Shown here piece by piece: positions 32,630-40,292 of a DNA stretch of 40,292 bases. Position numbers and translations under genes: made by a program. Position 1 is the first letter of the stretch. Each line of letters opens with the position of its first letter. Under the pieces are notes generated by a model, which searched no databases, was not told the origin of the DNA, and worked only from the letters and a program-made list of their open reading frames with translations. The stretch comes from Planctomycetota bacterium (GTDB lineage: Bacteria; Planctomycetota; Phycisphaerae; Phycisphaerales; SM1A02), in NCBI GenBank assembly GCA_016873115.1, contig VGYB01000017.1:1-40292 (forward strand), in the 5' to 3' direction.

Positions 32630-34159
32630 TTACGGTGTACCCAGGCGTTCGTCGAGCCAGGTCGGGACCTGGTCCAGCGCCACGCGCTCCTGCTGCAGCG
32701 TGTCGCGGTGGCGAACCGTGACCGAGCCCGTCGATGCCGTCTCGCCGTCGATCGTGAAGCAGTAGGGGGTGCCGGCCTCGTCCATGCGTGCGTAGCGCTT
32801 GCCGATCGATTGCTTCTCGTCGAACTCGATGGTGTGCTTGCGGCGGAGTTCCCGATAGAGCTTCTCGGCGATCTCGGGCTGGCCATCCTTGGCGGTGAGG
32901 GGATAGACCGCAGCCTTGATCGGTGCCATGCGCGGGTGGAACCGCATGACGACGCCGCTGGGCCGAGCGGGATCGGGCGTGTACGCCTCGCACAGGAGCG
33001 CAAGCGCACCGCGATCGGCGCCGGCGCTCGGCTCGACGACATGCGGGAAGTAGCGTTCGTTGCGGGCCTGGTCGAAGTAACGCATCTTCTCGCCCTTGCC
33101 GCAGTGGTTGGCATGCTGCGTGAGGTCGAAGTCGGCGCGGTGCGCCACGCCCTCGAGCTCGCCGTAGCCCGGCGAGGTGAACGGGAACCGGTACTCGATG
33201 TCGCTCGTGCCGGCGCCGTTCTTGGCGTAGTGGGCGAGTTCGTCGCGGTCGTGCTCGCGCAGCTGCAGGTTCGCGCTCGTGAGGCCGATCGACTGCCACC
33301 ACCCGAAGCGCCAGTCACGCCACCAGCGATACCACTCGACGGCGGTCGAGGGATGGATGAAGAACTCGATCTCCATCTGCTCGAACTCACGGCTGCGGAA
33401 GGTGAAGTTGCGCGGGGTGACCTCGTTGCGGAAGGCCTTGCCGACCTGGGCGACGCCGAAGGGGATCTTCACGCGGCTCGTGTCCACCACGTTCCAGAAA
33501 TTGGCAAAGATGCCTTGCGCGGTCTCGGGCCGCAGGTAGGCCATCGAATCGTCGTCCTGCAGCGCGCCGCAGTGGGTCTTGAACATCAGGTTGAACTGCC
33601 GGGGCTCGGTGAGGGAGCCGGGCTCGTTCGCGGCCGGGCCCATGCAGCGGGCGCGCTCGTCGGCGGAGATCGCCGTGAACGGACGCAGCACATGGTCGGC
33701 GCCGGGGGCATCGATGCGCTCGTACTTGCAGAGCGCCTTGGTGGCGCGGGTGCGTGCGTCATCATCGCCCTCCACGAAGGCCCAGAGCCGTGCATCGCCG
33801 GCCATGCGGCCAAGCACCACGAGATGGTCGGCCCGGTAGCGCTGCTTCGATTCGCGGCAGTCGACCATGGGGTCGTTGAACCCGCCGGCGTGCCCGGAGG
33901 CGACCCATGTCTTGGGGTTCATGATGATCGTGCAGTCCACGCCGACGATGTCGATGGGCTCGCCATCGGGACCGAGCAGTTCGCGCTCCACGACATCGGC
34001 CCACCATGCACTCTTCAGGTTGCGCTTGAGCGCGGTGCCGAGCGGTCCGTAGTCCCAGAAACCGTTGATCCCGCCATAGATCTCGCTGGATTGGAAGATG
34101 AAGCCGCGGCGCCGGCAGAGGGACACGATGTCGTCCATTGTCTTGGGGCTGTCGCTCAT
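32630..34159 (-). CDS. glyS: Glycyl-tRNA synthetase, homodimeric class II type
   Basis: The 509-residue product is the single-chain alpha2 GlyRS found in eukaryotes, archaea and some bacteria, not the alpha2beta2 form. It begins MDDIVSLCRRRGFIFQSSEI and has YGGINGFWDYGPLG and LRPETAQGIFANFWNVVDT (motif 2 region). EVTPRNFTFRSREFEQMEIE and the C-terminal anticodon domain (AVYPLTAKDGQPEIAEKLY) follow. It charges tRNA-Gly. The stop TAA lies 34 bases from the ureohydrolase end, and the genes converge. A TAGCAT hexamer lies 10 bases before the ATG. Confidence 0.95.
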   Translation of the reverse strand: MSDSPKTMDDIVSLCRRRGFIFQSSEIYGGINGFWDYGPLGTALKRNLKSAWWADVVERELLGPDGEPIDIVGVDCTIIMNPKTWVASGHAGGFNDPMVDCRESKQRYRADHLVVLGRMAGDARLWAFVEGDDDARTRATKALCKYERIDAPGADHVLRPFTAISADERARCMGPAANEPGSLTEPRQFNLMFKTHCGALQDDDSMAYLRPETAQGIFANFWNVVDTSRVKIPFGVAQVGKAFRNEVTPRNFTFRSREFEQMEIEFFIHPSTAVEWYRWWRDWRFGWWQSIGLTSANLQLREHDRDELAHYAKNGAGTSDIEYRFPFTSPGYGELEGVAHRADFDLTQHANHCGKGEKMRYFDQARNERYFPHVVEPSAGADRGALALLCEAYTPDPARPSGVVMRFHPRMAPIKAAVYPLTAKDGQPEIAEKLYRELRRKHTIEFDEKQSIGKRYARMDEAGTPYCFTIDGETASTGSVTVRHRDTLQQERVALDQVPTWLDERLGTP

Positions 34160-34169
34160 GGAGCGCAGG

Positions 34170-34175
34170 ATGCTA
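34170..34175 (-). promoter_or_regulatory. Predicted -10 element for near-leaderless glyS
   Basis: TAGCAT on the minus strand ends 10 bases before the ATG at 34159. There is no room for a Shine-Dalgarno and a normal leader. Confidence 0.35.
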
Positions 34176-34238
34176 ACGGCACGCTCCGGCCGCGGTCGGG
34201 CCTTGGCGCACCGGAGCGGGTGTCGTTCCCGGAGTCGG

Positions 34239-34838
34239 TCAGCGATCCGGACGCGGCAGCTCGATCAGCTTCAGGAACTCGGCTCGCGTGGCGGCACTCT
34301 CAAGGAACTCGCCGAAGAGCTTGCTGGTGGTCGTCCACGCTCCCGGCTGGTGCACGCCGCGGTAACACATGCAGAAGTGGCGTGCCTGCACGACGACGGC
34401 GACACCGCGCGGCTTGAGGTGTTCCTCGAGCGCGTTGGCGATCTGTGCCGTGAGCTTCTCCTGGACTTGCAGCCTCTTGGAATAGACCTCGACGAGCTTG
34501 GCGAGCTTGGACAGTCCGACCACCTTGCGGTCGGGGATGTAGGCCACATGGGCCTTGCCGATGAAGGGCACCATGTGGTGCTCGCAGTGGCTGTGCACAT
34601 CGATGTCCGACAGCAGCACCATCTGGTCGTAGCCATCGATCTCGGTGAAGGTCTTGGACAGCACATCCTCGGGGCGCATCGAGTATCCCTGGAAGTGCTC
34701 GAGCATCGCCTTGACCACGCGCTTGGGGGTCTCGCGCAGGCCCTCGCGCTCCGGGTCATCTCCGACGAAGCCCAAGAGCGACTTCACATTGGCCATGGCT
34801 TCCTTGACGCGGGGGTCGTTGAGGTCTGGTTCCTTCAT
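34239..34838 (-). CDS. folE: GTP cyclohydrolase I (FolE)
   Basis: FolE opens GTP to dihydroneopterin triphosphate, the first step of folate, and of queuosine where present. The 199-residue product matches the family. It has [20 protein letters not shown], then [20 protein letters not shown] with the Zn Cys and His and [29 protein letters not shown] and [15 protein letters not shown] with the second Zn Cys follow. CMCYRG replaces the usual CMTMRG. The ATG at 34838 lies 9 bases after a TATGAT hexamer. The frame extends upstream but without family similarity. Confidence 0.96.
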   Translation of the reverse strand: MKEPDLNDPRVKEAMANVKSLLGFVGDDPEREGLRETPKRVVKAMLEHFQGYSMRPEDVLSKTFTEIDGYDQMVLLSDIDVHSHCEHHMVPFIGKAHVAYIPDRKVVGLSKLAKLVEVYSKRLQVQEKLTAQIANALEEHLKPRGVAVVVQARHFCMCYRGVHQPGAWTTTSKLFGEFLESAATRAEFLKLIELPRPDR

Positions 34839-34847
34839 GGGGCGACG

Positions 34848-34884
34848 ATCATAGGCGGCCACCGCCTTCACCGCGTGGTAGCGT
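34848..34884. promoter_or_regulatory. Divergent -10 pair for folE and the AsmA-like gene
   Basis: TATGAT (34848-34853, minus) ends 9 bases before the folE ATG. TAGCGT (34879-34884, plus) ends 6 bases before the ATG at 34891. Both are leaderless-type arrangements in a 52-base intergenic region. Confidence 0.5.
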
Positions 34885-34890
34885 CCGGGC

Positions 34891-35754
34891 ATGACGGGAC
34901 ATGCACGTCGAATCGCGCGTTGGGGCGCCGCGTTGATGCTCCTGCTGGCCGTCGCCGGGGTGGCAGCCGTGCTTGCCCTCGACTCGATCGTGGTCACGGC
35001 GGTCCGTGCTGCGGGGCCTCGCCTTCTGGGCGTGGAGGTTGGCCTGTCATCGGCATCGATCGGGATCATCCGCCGGAGCACAAGCCTGGATGCCTTGCGC
35101 ATCTCCAATCCAGCCGGTTTCTCCTCCGCTTCTTGCCTGGTCATCGGCCGCATGGACATCGAAGCCGGCGTCCTGGATGCACTCGGTCACGACATCGTCA
35201 TCCCGTCGATGCTCATTGATGGATTGGAACTGAGGCTCGAGAAGAGGGATGGCGTCATCAATGTGCAGCAGATCATCGACCACGCCTCGAAGGCGATGGG
35301 TACCGCTCCGTCGGCAGACCCCAAGCCAGCACCCGGTTCGGGTACCAAGGTCCTGATCCGCGAGCTCACGCTGCGCCATGTGCGCCTGATTGCCAGCGGC
35401 GATGTGGCGAAGGTGCCCACCGGGCTCGATGTCAGGCTGGATGAGCTTGTCCTGCATGATGTGAGTTCGGACAACCCGTCCGGTGACCTCGGCGACCAGC
35501 TCGTCACGATCATCCTCGATGATGTGGTGGCCGCGGTCGTCACGAAGGGCACCTCGCAGCTGGCCGAGGGCGCGGTGAGGGCGCTCGATGACGCACTGTC
35601 GAACCTTGGCGATGGTGCGGGCCTGGTCAAGGGAGTGATGGACACGATCGGCGAGCATGGCGGCAAGGCCCTCGAGGATGCCAGCAAGTCCCTGATGGAT
35701 GGCGCTGGCAAGGCACTCGATGGCCTGCTCGGCGGCCCAAAGGAGAAGAAGTGA
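34891..35754 (+). CDS. AsmA-like inner-membrane-anchored protein
   Basis: The 287-residue product has one N-terminal membrane segment ([21 protein letters not shown]). A beta-rich periplasmic part follows, with [30 protein letters not shown] and [12 protein letters not shown]-like repeats. These resemble the N-terminal AsmA/YhdP domain thought to move or organise lipids between membranes. The C-terminal 80 residues are Gly, Ala and Asp rich with amphipathic helices ([19 protein letters not shown]). The family link is moderate. It overlaps the HutG-like start by one base, so the two are co-translated. Why a lipid-handling protein is paired with a ureohydrolase is unclear. Confidence 0.65.
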   Translation: MTGHARRIARWGAALMLLLAVAGVAAVLALDSIVVTAVRAAGPRLLGVEVGLSSASIGIIRRSTSLDALRISNPAGFSSASCLVIGRMDIEAGVLDALGHDIVIPSMLIDGLELRLEKRDGVINVQQIIDHASKAMGTAPSADPKPAPGSGTKVLIRELTLRHVRLIASGDVAKVPTGLDVRLDELVLHDVSSDNPSGDLGDQLVTIILDDVVAAVVTKGTSQLAEGAVRALDDALSNLGDGAGLVKGVMDTIGEHGGKALEDASKSLMDGAGKALDGLLGGPKEKK

Positions 35755-36716
35755 TGCCGTGGCGCCCCGCCGCAGACGATGCGTGGTCCGGCCGCGACGA
35801 CGGCAATGACCCGCGTGCACGCCGTTGGCACCAAGCGGTCCAGCCCTGGGATTGGGACAGCCGTGATGCCGCGCAGGGCACCGTGGTCATCATCGGGTAC
35901 GCGGTCGATGCCGGCGTGCGCCGCAACAAGGGGCGTTCAGGCGCGGCCGAGGGCCCGACGACGCTTCGTCGGGCGTGCTCGAACCTGCCATGCCCGGCGC
36001 ATCCGATCGCGCTTGCCGATGGCGGCGATGTGGTGGCCGACGGTGATGGTGTGCTCGGCGCCCAAGAGGAACTTGCGCGACGCGTGTCGAGTGCACAGGC
36101 CCGCGGAGCACGGACGCTGGTCTTTGGCGGCGGTCACGATGTCGCGTTCGGCCACTGGCTCGGGCTCGCCACGCATGATGGTTCTACGCCCCGTGATGGC
36201 GTCACCGCCAGCGTGAACCTCGATGCGCACCTCGACAACCGCCCCGTTCCAGCCGAGGGACCCAACAGCGGCACGAGCTACTCGCAGATGCAGTCGTGGT
36301 GCTCGGCACACGGTCGCTCGTTCGCCGCGCTGGCACTGGGCATCCAGCGCGCCAGCAACACCGCGGCACTCCTCGCCCGCGCCCAGGAGCAGGGCTATGC
36401 GTGGCAGGGGCCCGCTTCGCTGGCGCCCGACCGGATCGATGCCTCGCTGGCGGCGATTGCGCGCCATGATCGTGTCCACCTGACAGTCGACCTGGATTGC
36501 TTCGCCGCCGCCTATGCACCCGGCGTGAGTGCGCCCACGCCATTGGGCGTCGGCCCCGAGGCGGCGGAGAGCATCCGTCGGTGCATCGCCTTGTGCCGTG
36601 TGTGCGGCGCGGACCTCGCTGAGCTGGCGCCGGCGCTTGACCCCGATGGTCGGACGGCACGACTTGCGGCGGCGCTCGCCTTCGAGATCGTGGATGCGTG
36701 GTCGACGCTCCGGTGA
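35754..36716 (+). CDS. Formimidoylglutamase-like ureohydrolase (HutG family)
   Basis: The 320-residue product has the ureohydrolase metal motifs in HutG-like form: LVFGGGHDVAFGHWLGL, VNLDAHLDNRPVP and LTVDLDCFAAAYAPGVSAP. It also has NKGRSGAAEGPTTLRR near the start, characteristic of formimidoylglutamase, which releases formamide from N-formimidoylglutamate in histidine breakdown. No hutH, hutU or hutI is nearby, so substrate assignment is tentative. AAGGAG eight bases before the ATG at 35754 favours it over the GTG at 35751. It converges on the sulfatase-like gene. Confidence 0.82.
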   Translation: MPWRPAADDAWSGRDDGNDPRARRWHQAVQPWDWDSRDAAQGTVVIIGYAVDAGVRRNKGRSGAAEGPTTLRRACSNLPCPAHPIALADGGDVVADGDGVLGAQEELARRVSSAQARGARTLVFGGGHDVAFGHWLGLATHDGSTPRDGVTASVNLDAHLDNRPVPAEGPNSGTSYSQMQSWCSAHGRSFAALALGIQRASNTAALLARAQEQGYAWQGPASLAPDRIDASLAAIARHDRVHLTVDLDCFAAAYAPGVSAPTPLGVGPEAAESIRRCIALCRVCGADLAELAPALDPDGRTARLAAALAFEIVDAWSTLR

Positions 36717-36749
36717 GGCCTGAGCCGATCCATCGGCCGCTTGATTGCC

Positions 36750-38168
36750 TCAGGTATCAGGATCCGTCTTCCGCGTCCGGCGCTTGTCCGGGTCCGGAAG
36801 GGCTGGCGGCGGGGGTGGTGTCTTCAGGGCCTCGGGGATCGTCCCATCCGCGAGCCACCGGGCCGGAGGCAGCGCCTGGCTCCACCGCTCGTGCCGCTCG
36901 CGCATCATGGTGTAGGCATCGACCGAGTCGTCGGCGGCGTTGATCGACTCGCTCGGATCCTGATCGATGCGGTAGATCGAGGGCGCACCATCGAGGGGGA
37001 TGACGTACTTGAGTCCAGAGAACATCGTGGCTGCGCTCATGCCGGACTGCCAGTGCACTTCGGCGTGGGGCAGATCCCGTGAGTCGCCGTTGATGAAGGG
37101 CATCAGATCGACGCCATCGATCGATGCAGGGGCCGGCTGGCCAAGCGCAGCAGTCACCGTCGGCAGCACATCAGCACCTGTGACGGGATGCGGGTAGGTC
37201 GTCCCGGGGGCGATGCGACCGGGCAGCGCGATGATCATGGGAATGCGCAGCCCGCCCTCGAAGCAGCTGCCGAAGTCGCCATGCAACGGACCGTTCGATG
37301 ATCCCCATGCCATCGATCCGCCCGTGTCGCCCAGCACCACCACCATCGTTCGCCCAGTCTGGCCGGTGGCGTCCAGGGTCGCCAGCATGGCGCCGATCGA
37401 TCGATCGAGCGAACGAAGCGACGCGGCCATCTCGCGACGACGGCCCTTGAGCGTTGGGAACGCTGCGAGGTCATCTGCTGACGGCGCCAACGGAGGCGAG
37501 AGCCCGGGCAGCGCCACCACGAGGACCCATGGCTTGGATCGCTCGCGCTCGATGAAGCCCGTGGCGCACCCGGTCATCGCATCCTCGAGCCGCTCGAAGC
37601 TCTCGTCGACGGCACCGAGGCTCCGCAGGGAGAACCCGTCGTCCTTGCCCGGTCGCGGCTTGCGCGTCCGTGTGGCATGTGCGACGAAGCAATCGAAGTT
37701 GAAGCCCATGGACATGGGTGACTGCTCTGCCGTGACACCCATGTGCCACATGCCGACGAAACCGGTGGTCCATCCTCCGGAAGCGAAGGGCGAGCCGATG
37801 GTGGGCGTGCCGGCATGTAGGCCGCGCAGCCCAGCGTCGGGGGCTGAGGCCTCTTCGCTCAACGGCATGGCGAACTCGAAGCCCATCGCGTTGGGCCAAC
37901 GTCCCGTGAGGATGGCCGCGCGCGCCGGCGAAGGCTCGGGTGATGCTGCATACGCGCGCTTGAGCACCGCACCGCGAGAGGCGAGCGCATCGAGGTTCGG
38001 GGTGGCACCGAGCGTCGATCCGAGGAAGCCGACATCGCCGGTGCCAACGCGATCAAGCACGATCACCAGGGCATTGGGCCGGGCAGGATCGGGCGCGGAG
38101 GGATCCTGACCGAGTGCAGCGTGCGAAAGCAGCGCAGCCGCACAGAGCCAGCGGAACGAGATCAACAT
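36750..38168 (-). CDS. Sulfatase-fold protein with lost catalytic residues (pseudo-sulfatase)
   Basis: The 472-residue product has a signal peptide (FRWLCAAALLSHAALGQ) and the alkaline-phosphatase/sulfatase fold. PNALVIVLDRVGTGDVGFLG, GATPNLDALASRG, RAAILTGR and VVVLGDTGGSMAWG line up with known blocks. The nucleophile motif C/S-x-P-S/A-R is PSPAR here, with Pro at about residue 79 where the formylglycine precursor Cys or Ser should be. The DD of the first metal block is DR, GKWHLG is GMWHMG, and the late DHG/DNG is DTG. The enzyme is therefore unlikely to be an active sulfatase. It overlaps the coiled-coil lipoprotein gene by one base. Confidence 0.8.
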   Translation of the reverse strand: MLISFRWLCAAALLSHAALGQDPSAPDPARPNALVIVLDRVGTGDVGFLGSTLGATPNLDALASRGAVLKRAYAASPEPSPARAAILTGRWPNAMGFEFAMPLSEEASAPDAGLRGLHAGTPTIGSPFASGGWTTGFVGMWHMGVTAEQSPMSMGFNFDCFVAHATRTRKPRPGKDDGFSLRSLGAVDESFERLEDAMTGCATGFIERERSKPWVLVVALPGLSPPLAPSADDLAAFPTLKGRRREMAASLRSLDRSIGAMLATLDATGQTGRTMVVVLGDTGGSMAWGSSNGPLHGDFGSCFEGGLRIPMIIALPGRIAPGTTYPHPVTGADVLPTVTAALGQPAPASIDGVDLMPFINGDSRDLPHAEVHWQSGMSAATMFSGLKYVIPLDGAPSIYRIDQDPSESINAADDSVDAYTMMRERHERWSQALPPARWLADGTIPEALKTPPPPPALPDPDKRRTRKTDPDT

Positions 38169-38842
38169 CAGCCGCCTGCGAGGGCCTTCCGGGCCGACGA
38201 GAAGAGCACGACCGCGACGGCACCAATCACGGCACCCACGATGGCGATGAGCGCAGTGCCGCTCTCCGGCTCGGGCTGCTCGGACGACTTCATGCCGTCG
38301 GCCACCTTGATGGCTTCATCGCGCTCGAAGGTGGCTCTGTCGCGCTGCTCACGCGCAGATATGGCATCCTTGCGGGCTTGGTCGAGGTTGGCATCGAGCT
38401 TGGTGCGTTCGGCGGCGGCCGTGTCGCTTGTGCCCTTGGCCTTGGAGAGTTCCGAGGTGATCTCGTCGATGCGCTTGAGCGCAGCATCGCGCTGATCCTT
38501 GGCCGCGTTGGCATCGGCAACGGCGGTCGCGGCGCGACGGTCGGCATCGGCGGCAGCGCGCCTGGCCTCTTCGGCGTCACCTTGCGCCTTCACGGCGATG
38601 GCCTTGGACTCCTCGGCGGCGGCGCGGGCTTCGGTCGCGGTGCGGTGGGCTTCGGTGAGTGCCTTGTCCCGCTCGGCCAACTGCCCGGTCATTCGCTCGA
38701 GCGATCGGCGCGACTCGGAGTTCTCGCCGCGCAGGGCATCCACCTCGGTGACGAGCTCCCGATTGCGGACCTCGAGTTCGCGGGTGCAGGCGGGAAGCGT
38801 GGCCAGGCTGGTGACGATGAGTGCAGCGGGAATGCAACGCAT
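38168..38842 (-). CDS. Coiled-coil lipoprotein with C-terminal transmembrane helix
   Basis: The 224-residue product has a signal ending in the lipobox TLPAC (MRCIPAALIVTSLATLPAC). About 155 residues of heptad-patterned coiled coil rich in Ala, Glu, Lys and Arg follow (RELEVRNRELVTEVDALRGE onward). It ends in one hydrophobic helix, GTALIAIVGAVIGAVAVVLF, and a short basic tail. A lipid anchor at one end and a membrane helix at the other, separated by roughly 20 nm of coiled coil, could bridge two membranes. The ATG at 38842 is 7 bases after TACGAT. It is translated with the pseudo-sulfatase downstream. Confidence 0.78.
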   Translation of the reverse strand: MRCIPAALIVTSLATLPACTRELEVRNRELVTEVDALRGENSESRRSLERMTGQLAERDKALTEAHRTATEARAAAEESKAIAVKAQGDAEEARRAAADADRRAATAVADANAAKDQRDAALKRIDEITSELSKAKGTSDTAAAERTKLDANLDQARKDAISAREQRDRATFERDEAIKVADGMKSSEQPEPESGTALIAIVGAVIGAVAVVLFSSARKALAGG

Positions 38843-38849
38843 GACGGGT

Positions 38850-38855
38850 ATCGTA
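38850..38855 (-). promoter_or_regulatory. Predicted -10 element for the coiled-coil lipoprotein
   Basis: TACGAT on the minus strand ends 7 bases before the ATG at 38842, a leaderless-type arrangement. The -35 region is weak. Confidence 0.4.
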
Positions 38856-38865
38856 GCGATTGGAC

Positions 38866-40134
38866 TCACTCCACCGCTGCTGAGAGCCGCGCCGGATCGA
38901 CCATCGACAGGTCGATGCACGGTGGACGACCATCGATCAGGTCGGCCACGAGTTCACCGGTCACGGGCCCCAACGTCATGCCCAGCATGGCGTGGCCAGT
39001 GGCCATCACTAGACCGTCTGCACCCGGGACCCAGCCGATCGCGGGCATGCCATCGGCCAGGCAGGGGCGCCAGCCCGACCAGTGCTCGCTCGCGCGGGCA
39101 TCGTCGATGCCCCGCACATACGCCCGCGCTCCTTCGGTGAGCATGGCCAGCCGCCGCGGCATCGGCGGCGCATCGAGCGGGCTGATCTCGAGCGTACCGG
39201 CCAAGCGCAGGCGACCACCCATCGGGGTCACCGCGATGAAGGTCTCGTGCAGCACGCACGCCGTCGCCGGGAGGCCCGGCATGCCGTCGAGCTGGACGTG
39301 ATAGCCGCGTGCACCCTGCATGGGAAGGTCCAGACCCGCATCGCCGGCGAGTCCGGTGCTCCAGACACCCGCCGCCAGCACCACGGCTGCACCACTCACG
39401 ACGGTGCCATTGGCGCAGATGGCGCCGGTGATCCGACCGGTTCCATCACGTTCGAGGCCGGTTGCATCCCACCCAGGGCCAGTCAGCACACGCACACCGC
39501 GGCGCTCAAGAGCGCGGGCGAGGCCCTTGGTGTACGCGCGGGGATCCATGTTGGCACTGTCCTTGTGGAGGACGGCGCCCGCGACGGCATCGGTGAAGCA
39601 GGGGCTCATCGCCCGCAGCGCCGCGCCGTCGAGGCACTCGTGCGTGAAACCGTGCGGTGCGAGCATGCGGGCCTCGTCCTCGGCTGCATCCATGTTCTCT
39701 TCGTGAAGAACGACATCGAGCCAGCCCGTGCGGCGATAGCCACAGTCGATCGACTCGGCATCGATCGTGCGCTCGAACCGCTCCAGCGAACGCCAGCCCA
39801 TCTGGCAGAGCGTGACCATGCAGCGATTCAGGTGCTCTTGGTTGCAATGCCGGTGGAAGTTCCACAGCCAGGAGATCAGGCCCGGATCGAGCCGAGGACG
39901 GATGTAGAGCGGGCTGGTCGGATCAAGCATCCACTTCAGTCCACGCACGCTCACGCCGGGCCGCGTGAGTGGGGGATGGCCGATCGACAGCATGCCGGCG
40001 TTCCCGCACGAGGCGCTGTCATGGATCATCTCGCGGTCGAGCACGACGACCTCGTGGCCGCGCTCGCTGAGTTCGTAGGCGGTCGAGAGGCCGACGATTC
40101 CGCCTCCGACGATCGCGATGGGCTGCTTGCTCAT
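38866..40134 (-). CDS. D-amino-acid dehydrogenase-like FAD oxidoreductase (DadA family)
   Basis: The 422-residue product has the FAD-binding IAIVGGGIVGLSTAYELSER at its N-terminus, then VVVLDRE. It continues with SASCGNAGMLSIGHPPLTRPG and PRLDPGLISWLWNF, which match DadA-type flavoproteins that oxidatively deaminate D-amino acids (D-alanine in E. coli). The C-terminal ATGHAMLGMTLGPVTGELVADL is the usual FAD-closing motif. Without a dad operon the substrate is uncertain, and glycine or sarcosine oxidase relatives cannot be excluded. The ATG at 40134 lies 9 bases after TAGAAT. It is divergent from the Gfo/Idh gene. Confidence 0.88.
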   Translation of the reverse strand: MSKQPIAIVGGGIVGLSTAYELSERGHEVVVLDREMIHDSASCGNAGMLSIGHPPLTRPGVSVRGLKWMLDPTSPLYIRPRLDPGLISWLWNFHRHCNQEHLNRCMVTLCQMGWRSLERFERTIDAESIDCGYRRTGWLDVVLHEENMDAAEDEARMLAPHGFTHECLDGAALRAMSPCFTDAVAGAVLHKDSANMDPRAYTKGLARALERRGVRVLTGPGWDATGLERDGTGRITGAICANGTVVSGAAVVLAAGVWSTGLAGDAGLDLPMQGARGYHVQLDGMPGLPATACVLHETFIAVTPMGGRLRLAGTLEISPLDAPPMPRRLAMLTEGARAYVRGIDDARASEHWSGWRPCLADGMPAIGWVPGADGLVMATGHAMLGMTLGPVTGELVADLIDGRPPCIDLSMVDPARLSAAVE

Positions 40135-40143
40135 GGCCGGGTT

Positions 40144-40149
40144 ATTCTA
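40144..40149 (-). promoter_or_regulatory. Predicted -10 element for the DadA-like gene
   Basis: TAGAAT on the minus strand ends 9 bases before the ATG at 40134. No consensus -35 at normal spacing was found. Confidence 0.4.
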
Positions 40150-40186
40150 GGATCGCTTCGCCTTGCGGAGCACTCAAGGAGCGACC

Positions 40187-40292
40187 ATGGCCTTCGGCAT
40201 CGGCATCATCGGCTGCGGCGGGATCGGCGGCGTGCATGTTCAGGCGGCGACCCGTGCGGGCCTTCCCATCGTGGCGGTCTGGGACATCCGGC
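40187..40292 (+). CDS. Gfo/Idh/MocA-family NAD(P)-dependent oxidoreductase, N-terminal fragment
   Basis: An open frame from the ATG at 40187, with AAGGAG upstream, reaches the window edge. It reads FGIGIIGCGGIGGVHVQAA and then PIVAVWDIR. The GxGxxGxxH Rossmann start is typical of Gfo/Idh/MocA sugar or inositol dehydrogenases. Only 35 residues are visible, so the substrate cannot be inferred. Confidence 0.75.
   Translation, partial: MAFGIGIIGCGGIGGVHVQAATRAGLPIVAVWDIR

Noticed and set aside
1-40292. CRISPR arrays, insertion sequences, transposases or integrases.
   Set aside because: No spaced short repeats, no inverted-repeat-bounded transposase and no integrase motif were seen on either strand.

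Overview
The window looks like a chromosomal segment of a GC-rich planctomycete, most likely of the class Phycisphaerae. This is an inference. The evidence is dockerin-like C-terminal repeats on secreted beta-helix and beta-propeller proteins, many small lipoproteins, a DUF2752 protein, a zinc-ribbon membrane protein, and an mraZ and csrA pair outside any cell-division cluster. No rRNA, phage, insertion sequence or CRISPR array was seen.

Layout. 1-1899: a truncated Cas4/RecB-like DUF2779 nuclease with a 55-residue partner, and an unknown gene with an in-frame amber codon. 1976-7188 (minus): lepA, a zinc-ribbon membrane protein, rimO, and a fused phosphorylase-NadD protein. 7288-7671: tRNA-Glu(TTC) whose 3' end and terminator are repeated 238 bp downstream. 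7763-14565: a secreted beta-helix protein, an OlsF-like double acyltransferase, aroB, and a large beta-propeller lipoprotein. 14703-22450: a ParA ATPase with a degenerate partner, an M19 dipeptidase, DUF2752, two coupled lipoproteins, a hypothetical protein, an amidohydrolase and a flavin-reductase-like protein. 22584-23721: mraZ behind four 10-bp MraZ-type boxes, then a structured noncoding RNA, then csrA. 23776-32596: a NifU-like protein, then a compact run of lipoprotein, dapF, M20 peptidase, astC-like aminotransferase, astA, astD and an agmatinase-family ureohydrolase. 32630-40292: glyS, folE, an AsmA-like protein, a HutG-like ureohydrolase, a sulfatase-fold protein lacking its catalytic residues, a coiled-coil lipoprotein, a DadA-like oxidase and the start of a Gfo/Idh oxidoreductase.

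The most exciting element is the 265-nt interval between mraZ and csrA. It folds by eye into seven consecutive hairpins, each with an ANGGA or AGGA motif in its loop, and ends in a 13-bp intrinsic terminator. That is the architecture of CsrB/RsmZ RNAs, which sequester CsrA. The csrA leader adds at least two more GGA hairpins and a GGA in the Shine-Dalgarno, as expected for CsrA autoregulation. With MraZ boxes upstream of mraZ, this suggests a compact MraZ / sponge RNA / CsrA circuit.

The second notable system is an arginine catabolic operon that has AstA, AstC and AstD but no AstB or AstE. A ureohydrolase and an M20 peptidase sit in their places.

A third, window-wide signal is a TANNNT hexamer 6-10 nt before the start codon of about 15 genes, mostly the first gene of a transcription unit. 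This suggests widespread leaderless mRNAs. All structures and motifs were read by eye; no alignment, folding or database search was run.
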